A stretch of 64,000 nucleotides of DNA from Triglochin maritima (Eukaryota; Streptophyta; Magnoliopsida; Alismatales; Juncaginaceae): NCBI GenBank assembly GCA_963682175.1, contig OY821793.1, positions 28,417,493 to 28,481,492 of the forward strand. The letters run 5' to 3'. Made by a program: the position numbers and the translations under genes. This document shows, in pieces, positions 51,201-59,923 of the stretch. Position 1 is the stretch's first letter. Each line of letters opens with the position of its first letter. Below the pieces are notes generated by a model. That model had not been told where the DNA came from and searched no databases. It saw only the letters and a list, made by a program, of their open reading frames with translations.

Positions 51201-54200
51201 CACCCATCTCGGAGTGAATTGGCGGTCGGGCGATGGACACTAGCCTAGTGTTGTCATAGTTGGCGTGTCAGCGCCACGCTAGGGCCTAGTGTGTGCTCGC
51301 GGCAGTGGCCTGCGGCATTCGCTTCCAAAACACGTTTGGAAGTGAAAGCGCACTTGTAGGTGAAATGGGGGTTGCTCGTGGGCAAAGACGAAGGTGCCTG
51401 TGGACGTTGCTCTTCGACGTGCTCGGTTGCCCAAGGTTGTTGCCTTCCAGTGCACTTCCGAACGCGTCCGGAAGGGAATGGGGGTTTCTCGTGGGGAAAG
51501 TTCTTTGGGACGTTGCTCGTGCCCATGCTTGGGTTCCCACGGTTGTTGCCTACCCCATTCGCTTCCAAAACGCGTTTGGAAGTCCATGGGTGTTGCCCGC
51601 GGGCAAAGTGGAAGCTGCCGCATCTTTTGTCCCAAGCAATGGCCTGAGTGGACCTTAGGTGAGCCTTAGTCTATATTTGGGCACCCGAGCACATAGTGAG
51701 GAGGAGTGGATGGGTAACTCCTCTTAGAATGCCCGATTTAGATGTATGTAGGGCGAGGCGCGATGAGATGAAGAATGCTGATGATGTGGGGGCGTGGCTG
51801 GTAGGGAGCTGCGTCTTCTTGGAGGAGGCGCGACCCCTAATACTTGGGCGTTTGCTCTGAAATTTTAGGGGCAGATAGAGGGATGAATGGTCTACGTGAT
51901 GCAAGTTAGAACGCTAGATTTGGAGGTCGGATGCTCGAGGCGCAGCCGATTTGGTGTTGGCCTGCATGGTGGCGACGGAGTGGCCTTTGGCCAGCTCCAC
52001 GCGTGGCATGTGGCCAGCCCCACACCTAGTTTCTAAGTGGTCTTTAGGCGGCCCAACCACGATTTATGGAACTTAGGACCCCACATATCCATCCGCGTTA
52101 TCTACGAGGCGCACCCATCTCGGAGTGATTTGGCGGTCGGGCGATGGACACTAGCCTAGTGTTGTCATAGTTGGCATGTCAGCGCCACGCTAGGGCCTAG
52201 TGTGTGCTTGCGGTAGTGGCCTGCGGCATTCGCTTTCCAAAACACGTTTGGAAGTGAAAGCGCACTTGTAGGTGAAATGGGGGTTGCTCGTGGGCAAAGA
52301 CCAAGGTGCCTGTGGACGTTGCTCTTCGACGTGCTCGGTTGCCCAAGGTTGTTGCCTTCCAGTGCACTTCCGAACGCGTCCGGAAGGGAATGGGGGTTTC
52401 TCGTGGGGAAAGTTCTTTGGGACGTTGCTCGTGCCCATGCTTGGGTTCCCACGGTTGTTGCCCACCCCATTCGCTTCCAAAACGCGTTTGGAAGTCCATG
52501 GGTGTTGCCCGCGGGCAAAGTGGAAGCTGCCGCATCTTTTGTCCCAAGCAATGGCCTGAGTGGACCTTAGGTGAGCCTTAGTCTATATTTGGGCACCCGA
52601 GCACATAGTGAGGAGGAGTGGATGGGTAACTCCTCTTAGAATGCCCGATTTAGATGTATGTAGGGCGAGGCGCGATGAGATGAAGAATGCTGATGATGTG
52701 GGGGCGTGGCTGGTAGGGAGCTGCGTCTTCTTGGAGGAGGCGCGACCCCGAATAATTGGGCGTTTGCTCTGAAATTTTAGGGACAGATAGAGGGATGAAT
52801 GGTCTACGTGATGCAAGTTAGAACGCTCGATTTGGAGGTCGGATGCTCGAGGCGCAGCCGATTTGGTGTTGGCCTGCAGGGTGGCGACGGAGTGGCCTTT
52901 GGCCAGCTCCACGCGTGGCATGTGGCCAGCCCCACACCTAGTTTCTAAGTGGTCTTTAGGCCGCCCAACCACGGTTTATGGAACTTAGGACCCCACATAT
53001 CCATCCGCGTTATCTACGAGGCGCACCCATCTCGGAGTGAATTCGCGGTCGGGTGATTGACACTAGCCTAGTGTTGTCATAGTTGGCGTGTCAGCGCCAC
53101 GCTAGGGCCTAGTGTGTGCTCGCGGCAGTGGCCTGCGGCATTCGCTTCCAAAACACGTTTGGAAGTGAAAGCGCACTTGTAGGTGAAATGGGGGTTGCTC
53201 GTGGGCAAAGACGAAGGTGCATGTGGACGTTGCTCTTCGACGTGCTCGGTTGCCCAAGGTTGTTGCCTTACAGTGCACTTCCGAACGCGTCCGGAAGGGA
53301 ATGGGGGTTTCTCGTGGGGAAAGTTCTTTGGGACGTTGCTCGTGCCCATGCTTGGGTTCCCACGGTTGTTGCCTACCCCATTCGCTTCCAAAACGCGTTT
53401 GGAAGTCCATGGGTGTTGCCCGCGGGCAAAGTGGAAGCTGCCGCATCGTTTGTCCCAAGTAATGGCCTGAGTGGACCTTAGGTGAGCCTTAGTCTATATT
53501 TGGGCACCCGAGCACATAGTGAGGAGGAGTGGATGGGTAACTCCTCTTAGAATGCCCGATTTAGATGTATGTAGGGCGAGGCGCGATGAGATGAAGAATG
53601 CTGATGATGTGGGGGCGTGGCTGGTAGGGAGCTGCGTCTTCTTGGAGGAGGCGCGACCCCGAATACTTGGGCGTTTGCTCTGAAATTTTAGGGGCAGATA
53701 GAGGGATGAATGGTCTACGTGATGCAAGTTAGAACGCTAGATTTGGAGGTCGGATGCTCGAGGCGCAGCCGATTTGGTGTTGGCCTGCAGGGTGGCGACG
53801 GAGTGGCCTTTGGCCAGCTCCACGCGTGGCATGTGGCCAGCCCCACACCTAGTTTCTAAGTGGTCTTTAGGCGGCCCAACCACGATTTATGGAACTTAGG
53901 ACCCCACATATCCATCCGTGTTATCTACGAGGCGCACCCATCTCGGAGTGATTTGGCGGTCGGGCGATGGACACTAGCCTAGTGTTGTCATAGTTGGCAT
54001 GTCAGCGCCACGCTAGGGCCTAGTGTGTGCTTGCGGTAGTGGCCTGCGGCATTCGCTTCCAAAACACGTTTGGAAGTGAAAGCGCACTTGTAGGTGAAAT
54101 GGGGGTTGCTCGTGGGCAAAGACCAAGGTGCCTGTGGACGTTGCTCTTCGACGTGCTCGGTTGCCCAAGGTTGTTGCCTTCCAGTGCACTTCCGAACGCG

Positions 54201-57200
54201 TCCGGAAGGGAATGGGGGTTTCTCGTGGGGAAAGTTCTTTGGGACGTTGCTCGTGCCCATGCTTGGGTTCCCACGGTTGTTGCCCACCCCATTCGCTTCC
54301 AAAACGCGTTTGGAAGTCCATGGGTGTTGCCCGCGGGCAAAGTGGAAGCTGCCGCATCTTTTGTCCCAAGCAATGGCCTGAGTGGACCTTAGGTGAGCCT
54401 TAGTCTATATTTGGGCACCCGAGCACATAGTGAGGAGGAGTGGATGGGTAACTCCTCTTAGAATGCCCGATTTAGATGTATGTAGGGCGAGGCGCGATGT
54501 GATGAAGAATGCTGATGAAGTGGGGGCGTGGCTGGTAGGGAGCTGCGTCTTCTTGGAGGAGGCGCGACCCCGAATACTTGGGTGTTTGCTCTGAAATTTT
54601 AGGGACAGATAGAGGGATGAATGGTCTACGTGATGCAAGTTAGAACGCTCGATTTGGAGGTCGGATGCTCGAGGCGCAGCCGATTTGGTGTTGGCCTGCA
54701 GGGTGGCGACGGAGTGGCCTTTGGCCAGCTCCACGCGTGGCATGTGGCCAGCCCCACACCTAGTTTCTAAGTGGTCTTTAGGCCGCCCAACCACGGTTTA
54801 TGGAACTTAGGACCCCACATATCCATCCGCGTTATCTACGAGGCGCACCCATCTCGGAGTGAATTCGCGGTCGGGCGATGGACACTAGCCTAGTGTTGTC
54901 ATAGTTGGCGTGTCAGCGCCACGCTAGGGCCTAGTGTGTGCTCGCGGCAGTGGCCTGCGGCATTCGCTTCCAAAACACGTTTGGAAGTGAAAGCGCACTT
55001 GTAGGTGAAATGGGGGTTGCTCGTGGGCAAAGACGAAGGTGCATGTGGACGTTGCTCTTCGACGTGCTCGGTTGCCCAAGGTTGTTGCCTTCCAGTGCAC
55101 TTCCGAACGCGTCCGGAAGGGAATGGGGGTTTCTCGTGGGGAAAGTTCTTTGGGACGTTGCTCGTGCCCATGCTTGGGTTCCCACGGTTGTTGCCTACCC
55201 CATTCGCTTCCAAAACGCGTTTGGAAGTCCATGGGTGTTGCCCGCGGGCAAAGTGGAAGCTGCCGCATCGTTTGTCCCAAGTAATGGCCTGAGTGGACCT
55301 TAGGTGAGCCTTAGTCTATATTTGGGCACCCGAGCACATAGTGAGGAGGAGTGTATGGGTAACTCCTCTTAGAATGCCCGATTTAGATGTATGTAGGGCG
55401 AGGCGCGATGAGATGAAGAATGCTGATGATGTGGGGGCGTGGCTGGTAGGGAGCTGCGTCTTCTTGGAGGAGGCGCGACCCCGAATAATTGGGTGTTTGC
55501 TCTGAAATTTTAGGGACAGATAGAGGGATGAATGGTCTACGTGATGCAAGTTAGAACGCTCGATTTGGAGGTCGGATGCTCGAGGCGCAGCCGATTTGGT
55601 GTTGGCCTGCAGGGTGGCGACGGAGTGGCCTTTGGCCAGCTCCACGCGTGGCATGTGGCCAGCCCCACACCTAGTTTCTAAGTGGTCTTTAGGCCGCCCA
55701 ACCACGGTTTATGGAACTTAGGACCCCACATATCCATCCGCGTTATCTACGAGGCGCACCCATCTCGGAGTGAATTCGCGGTCGGGTGATTGACACTAGC
55801 CTAGTGTTGTCATAGTTGGCGTGTCAGCGCCACGCTAGGGCCTAGTGTGTGCTCGCGGCAGTGGCCTGCGGCATTCGCTTCCAAAACACGTTTGGAAGTG
55901 AAAGCGCACTTGTAGGTGAAATGGGGGTTGCTCGTGGGCAAAGACGAAGGTGCATGTGGACGTTGCTCTTCGACGTGCTCGGTTGCCCAAGGTTGTTGCC
56001 TTCCAGTGCACTTCCGAACGCGTCCGGAAGGGAATGGGGGTTTCTCGTGGGGAAAGTTCTTTGGGATGTTGCTCGTGCCCATGCTTGGGTTCCCACGGTT
56101 GTTGCCTACCCCATTCGCTTCCAAAACGCGTTTGGAAGTCCATGGGTGTTGCCCGCGGGCAAAGTGGAAGCTGCCGCATCGTTTGTCCCAAGCAATGGCC
56201 TGAGTGGACCTTAGGTGAGCCTTAGTCTATATTTGGGCACCCGAGCACATAGTGAGGAGGAGTGGATGGGTAACTCCTCTTAGAATGCCCGATTTAGATG
56301 TATGTAGGGCGAGGCGCGATGAGATGAAGAATGCTGATGATGTGGGGGCGTGGCTGGTAGGGAGCTGCGTCTTCTTGGAGGAGGCGCGACCCCGAATACT
56401 TGGGAGTTTGCTCTGAAATTTTTGGGGCAGATAGAGGGATGAATGGTCTACGTGATGCAAGTTAGAACGCTCGATTTGGAGGTCGGATGCTCGAGGCGAA
56501 GCCGATTTGGTGTTGGCCTGCAGGGTGGCGACGGAGTGGCCTTTGGCCAGCTCCACGCGTGGCATGTGGCCAGCCCCACACCTAGTTTCTAAGTGGTATT
56601 TAGGCGGCCCAACCACGATTTATGGAACTTAGGACCCCACATATCCATCCGCGTTATCTACGAGGCGCACCCATCTCGGAGTGATTTGGCGGTCGGGCGA
56701 TGGACACTAGCCTAGTGTTGTCATAGTTGGCGTGTCAGCGCCACGCTAGGGCCTAGCGTGTGCTCGCGGCAGTGGCCTGCGGCATTCACTTCCAAAACAC
56801 GTTTGGAAGTGAAAGCGCACTTGTAGGTGAAATGGGGGTTGCTCGTGGGCAAAGACCAAGGTGCCTGTGGACGTTGCTCTTCGACGTGCTCGGTTGCCCA
56901 AGGTTGTTGCCTTCCCGTGCACTTCCGAACGCGTCCGGAAGGGAATGGGGGTTTCTCGTGGGGAAAGTTCTTTGGGACGTTGCTCGTGCCCATGCTTGGG
57001 TTCCCACGGTTGTTGCCTACCCCATTCGCTTCCAAAACGCGTTTGGAAGTCCATGGGTGTTGCCCGCGGGCAAAGTGGAAGCTGCCGCATCTTTTGTCCC
57101 AAGCAATGGCCTGAGTGGACCTTAGGTGAGCCTTAGTCTATATTTGGGCACCCGAGCACATAGTGAGGAGGAGTGGATGGGTAACTCCTCTTAGAATGCC

Positions 57201-58280
57201 CGATTTAGATGTATGTAGGGCGAGGCGCGATGAGATGAAGAATGCTGATGATGTGGGGGCGTGGCTGGTAGGGAGCTGCGTCTTCTTGGAGGAGGCGCGA
57301 CCCCGAATACTTGGGAGTTTGCTCTGAAATTTTAGGGGCAGATAGAGGGATGAATGGTCTACGTGATGCAAGTTAGAACGCTCGATTTGGAGGTCGGATG
57401 CTCGAGGCGCAGCCGATTTGGTGTTGGCCTGCAGGGTGGCGACGGAGTGGCCTTTGGCCAGCTCCACGCGTGGCATGTGGCCAGCCCCACACCTAGTTTC
57501 TAAGTGGTATTTAGGCGGCCCAACCACGATTTATGGAACTTAGGACCCCACATATCCATCCGCGTTATCTACGAGGCGCACCCATCTCGGAGTGATTTGG
57601 CGGTCGGGCGATGGACACTAGCCTAGTGTTGTCATAGTTGGCGTGTCAGCGCCACGCTAGGGCCTAGCGTGTGCTCGCGGCAGTGGCCTGCGGCATTCAC
57701 TTCCAAAACACGTTTGGAAGTGAAAGCGCACTTGTAGGTGAAATGGGGGTTGCTCGTGGGCAAAGACGAAGGTGCCTGTGGACGTTGCTCTTCGACGTGC
57801 TCGGTTGCCCAAGGTTGTTGCCTTCCCGTGCACTTCCGAACGCGTCCGGAAGGGAATGGGGGTTTCTCGTGGGGAAAGTTCTTTGGGACGTTGCTCGTGC
57901 CCATGCTTGGGTTCCCACGGTTGTTGCCTACCCCATTCGCTTCCAAAACGCGTTTGGAAGTCCATGGGTGTTGCCCGCGGGCAAAGTGGAAGCTGCCGCA
58001 TCTTTTGTCCCAAGCAATGGCCTGAGTGGACCTTAGGTGAGCCTTAGTCTATATTTGGGCACCCGAGCACATAGTGAGGAGGAGTGGATGGGTAACTCCT
58101 CTTAGAATGCCCGATTTAGATGTATGTAGGGCGAGGCGCGATGAGATGAAGAATGCTGATGATGTGGGGGCGTGGCTGGTAGGGAGCTGCGTCTTCTTGG
58201 AGGAGGCGCGACCCCGAATAATTGGGCGTTTGCTCTGAAATTTTAGGGACAGATAGAGGGATGAATGGTCTACGTGATGC
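48259..58280. repeat. Array block 10: monomers 54-64, alternating P and Q types
   Basis: Monomers start at 48259, 49170, 50081, 50992, 51903, 52815, 53726, 54637, 55548, 56459 and 57370. All are preceded by GAATGGTCTACG where other blocks read GAATTGTCTACG or GAAATGTCTACG. Type P has TTTAGGCCGCCCAACC and GAGTGAATT; type Q has TTTAGGCGGCCC, mostly ACCACGATTTATGG, and GAGTGATTT. Monomer 54 is Q-like without the CGATTT mark. The order from 54 to 64 is Q P Q P Q P Q P P Q Q. Monomer 58 is 912 bp, with an extra T in GCTTTCCAAAAC near 52233. Confidence 0.88.
48430..52208 (+). repeat. Higher-order dimer: 1822-bp unit repeated in tandem
   Basis: Bases 48430-50386 match 50252-52208 at an offset of 1822, exactly two monomers. 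The flanking differences are at 48429 (A, against T at 50251) and 50387 (C, against T at 52209). Rare shared marks are TTAGATCTATG, GAATAATTGGG, GATTTGCAGG, GCTAGATTTGG, TGCATGGTGG and ACCCCTAATAC. The two monomers inside the unit differ clearly from each other, so the copied unit is the dimer. This is higher-order repeat organisation. Confidence 0.92.
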
Positions 58281-59269
58281 AAGTTAGAACGCTCGATTTG
58301 CAGGTCGGATGCTCGAGGCGCAGCCGATTTGGTGTTGGCCTGCAGGGTGGCGACGGAGTGGCCTTTGGCCAGCTCCACGCGTGGCATGTGGCCAGCCCCA
58401 CACCTAGTTTCTAAGTGGTCTTTAGGCCGCCCAACCACGGTTTATGGAACTTAGGACCCCACATATCCATCCGCGTTATCTACGAGGCGCACCCATCTCG
58501 GAGTGAATTGGCGGTCGGGCGATGGACACTAGCCTAGTGTTGTCATAGTTGGTGTGTCAGCGCCACGCTAGGGCCTAGCGTGTGCTCGCGGCAGTGGCCT
58601 GCGGCATTCACTTCCAAAACACGTTTGGAAGTGAAAGCGCACTTGTAGGTGAAATGGGGGTTGCTCGTGGGCAAAGACCAAGGTGCCTGTGGACGTTGCT
58701 CTTCGACGTGCTCGGTTGCCCAAGGTTGTTGCCTTCCCGTGCACTTCCGAACGCGTCCGGAAGGGAATGGGGGTTTCTCGTGGGGAAAGTTCTTTGGGAC
58801 GTTGCTCGTGCCCATGCTTGGGTTCCCACGGTTGTTGCCTACCCCATTCGCTTCCAAAACGCGTTTGGAAGTCCATGGGTGTTGCCCGCGGGCAAAGTGG
58901 AAGCTGCCGCATCTTTTGTCCCAAGCAATGGCCTGAGTGGACCTTAGGTGAGCCTTAGTCTATATTTGGGCACCCGAGCACATAGTGAGGAGGAGTGGAT
59001 GGGTAACTCCTCTTAGAATGCCCGATTTAGATGTATGTAGGGCGAGGCGCGATGAGATGAAGAATGCTGATGATGTGGGGGCGTGGCTGGTAGGGAGCTG
59101 CGTCTTCTTGGAGGAGGCGCGACCCCGAATAATTGGGCGTTTGCTCTGAAATTTTAGGGACAGATAGAGGGATGAATGGTCTACGTGATGCAAGTTAGAA
59201 CGCTCGATTTGCAGGTCGGATGCTCGAGGCGCAGCCGATTTGGTGTTGGCCTGCAGGGTGGCGACGGAG

Positions 59270-59282
59270 TGGCCTTTGGCCA
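59270..59282. repeat. Short inverted repeat TGGCC-TTT-GGCCA
   Basis: A 5-bp inverted repeat with a 3-base centre, near offset 79 of the monomer. It is nearly invariant. The exceptions I saw are TGCCCTTTGGCCA (monomers 8 and 14), TGGCTTTTGGCCA (22, 27, 28), TGGCATTTGGCCA (41), TGGCCTTTAGCCA (24), TGGCCTTTGGCTA (30) and TGGCCTTTCGCCA (50). No function is claimed. Confidence 0.7.
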
Positions 59283-59436
59283 GCTCCACGCGTGGCATGT
59301 GGCCAGCCCCACACCTAGTTTCTAAGTGGTCTTTAGGCCGCCCAACCACGGTTTATGGAACTTAGGACCCCACATATCCATCCGCGTTATCTACGAGGCG
59401 CACCCATCTCGGAGTGAATTGGCGGTCGGGCGATGG

Positions 59437-59451
59437 ACACTAGCCTAGTGT
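59437..59451. repeat. 15-bp palindrome ACACTAGCCTAGTGT
   Basis: Arms ACACTAG and CTAGTGT flank one central C at monomer offsets 246-260. It lies 23 bp before a second palindrome that shares the CTAG...CTAG core. Most monomers keep it. Broken forms include ACACTAGCCAAGTGT (9, 15), ACACTTGCCTAGTGT (26), ACACTAGCCTGGTGT (40) and ACACTAGCCTATTGT (47). Confidence 0.8.
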
Positions 59452-59474
59452 TGTCATAGTTGGTGTGTCAGCGC

Positions 59475-59493
59475 CACGCTAGGGCCTAGCGTG
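59475..59493. repeat. 19-bp palindrome CACGCTAGG-G-CCTAGCGTG, a covarying site
   Basis: Arms of 9 bp flank a single central G at monomer offsets 284-302. In this copy and in monomers 63-65, 67 and 69 the fourth pair is G/C (CACGC...GCGTG). In monomers 1, 5, 6, 7 and 13 the same pair is A/T (CACACTAGGGCCTAGTGTG). In most other copies it is G/T (CACGC...GTGTG), a mismatch in DNA but a wobble pair in RNA. Confidence 0.85.
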
Positions 59494-59521
59494 TGCTCGC
59501 GGCAGTGGCCTGCGGCATTCA

Positions 59522-59654
59522 CTTCCAAAACACGTTTGGAAGTGAAAGCGCACTTGTAGGTGAAATGGGGGTTGCTCGTGGGCAAAGACCAAGGTGCCTG
59601 TGGACGTTGCTCTTCGACGTGCTCGGTTGCCCAAGGTTGTTGCCTTCCCGTGCA
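59522..59654 (+). repeat. Internal sub-repeat a (133 bp)
   Basis: It begins with the palindrome arms CTTCCAAA and TTTGGAAG around ACACG. After about 17 extra bases it runs ATGGGGGTTGCTCGTGGGCA, then GTGGACGTTGCTC, then GGTTGCCCAAGG and TTGTTGCCT. These blocks are in the same order as in sub-repeats b and c, so the three descend from one ancestor. In blocks 6 and 8 the right arm is TTTCGAAG, which breaks the pairing. Confidence 0.85.
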
Positions 59655-59761
59655 CTTCCGAACGCGTCCGGAAGGGAATGGGGGTTTCTCGTGGGGAAAG
59701 TTCTTTGGGACGTTGCTCGTGCCCATGCTTGGGTTCCCACGGTTGTTGCCTACCCCATTCG
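59655..59761 (+). repeat. Internal sub-repeat b (107 bp)
   Basis: It begins with CTTCCGAACGCGTCCGGAAG, a 20-bp palindrome with one mismatched pair. It continues ATGGGGGTTTCTCGTGGGGA, GGGACGTTGCTC, GGGTTCCCACGG and TTGTTGCCT, parallel to sub-repeat a. Monomers 1-7 and 11-13 read CTTCCCAACGCG, which adds a second mismatch. G runs here (3, 5, 4 and 3 G at 59674-59709) are separated by loops of 3, 8 and 10 bases, at best a weak quadruplex. Confidence 0.85.
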
Positions 59762-59850
59762 CTTCCAAAACGCGTTTGGAAGTCCATGGGTGTTGCCCGC
59801 GGGCAAAGTGGAAGCTGCCGCATCTTTTGTCCCAAGCAATGGCCTGAGTG
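59762..59850 (+). repeat. Internal sub-repeat c (about 89 bp, truncated)
   Basis: It begins with CTTCCAAA and TTTGGAAG around ACGCG and continues ATGGGTGTTGCCCGCGGGCA, then CGCATCTTTTGT (CGCATCGTTTGT in other copies), matching the start of a and b. It then fades into unrelated sequence near GTGGACC. It contains the perfect 14-bp palindrome TTGCCCGCGGGCAA. The right border is approximate. Confidence 0.75.
59793..59806. repeat. Perfect 14-bp palindrome TTGCCCGCGGGCAA
   Basis: A perfect inverted repeat centred on the SacII site CCGCGG in sub-repeat c. It is intact in most monomers. Some copies in blocks 7 and 8 read TTGCCTGCGGGCAA, and monomers 3 and 11 read TTGCCCCCGGGCAA, each leaving one mismatch. 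Whether it binds a protein or extrudes is unknown. Confidence 0.85.
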
Positions 59851-59900
59851 GACCTTAGGTGAGCCTTAGTCTATATTTGGGCACCCGAGCACATAGTGAG

Positions 59901-59923
59901 GAGGAGTGGATGGGTAACTCCTC
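59901..59923 (+). repeat. Hairpin with 7-bp stem (GAGGAGT / ACTCCTC)
   Basis: GAGGAGT pairs with ACTCCTC across the 9-base loop GGATGGGTA, at monomer offsets 710-732. Most copies keep it. Exceptions include ACTACTC in monomers 24, 25, 28 and 29, GAGGACT in 50 and 51, GAGGTGT in 28, and AATCCTC in 23. I see no compensating change, so it may be only a fortuitous inverted repeat. Confidence 0.65.

Noticed and set aside
59674..59709. G-quadruplex
   Set aside because: Four G runs exist, but loops of 8 and 10 bases exceed the usual limit of about 7. Prediction would be weak.
59762..59782. CENP-B box in the third palindrome
   Set aside because: TTCG is present next to it, but the required spacing to A and CGGG of the CENP-B box is not met on either strand.
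59872..59878. TATA-like TATATTT in GTCTATATTTGGG as a promoter
   Set aside because: It is a short AT-rich match only. Several left-block copies read CTATTTTTGGG, and no transcript or downstream gene supports it.
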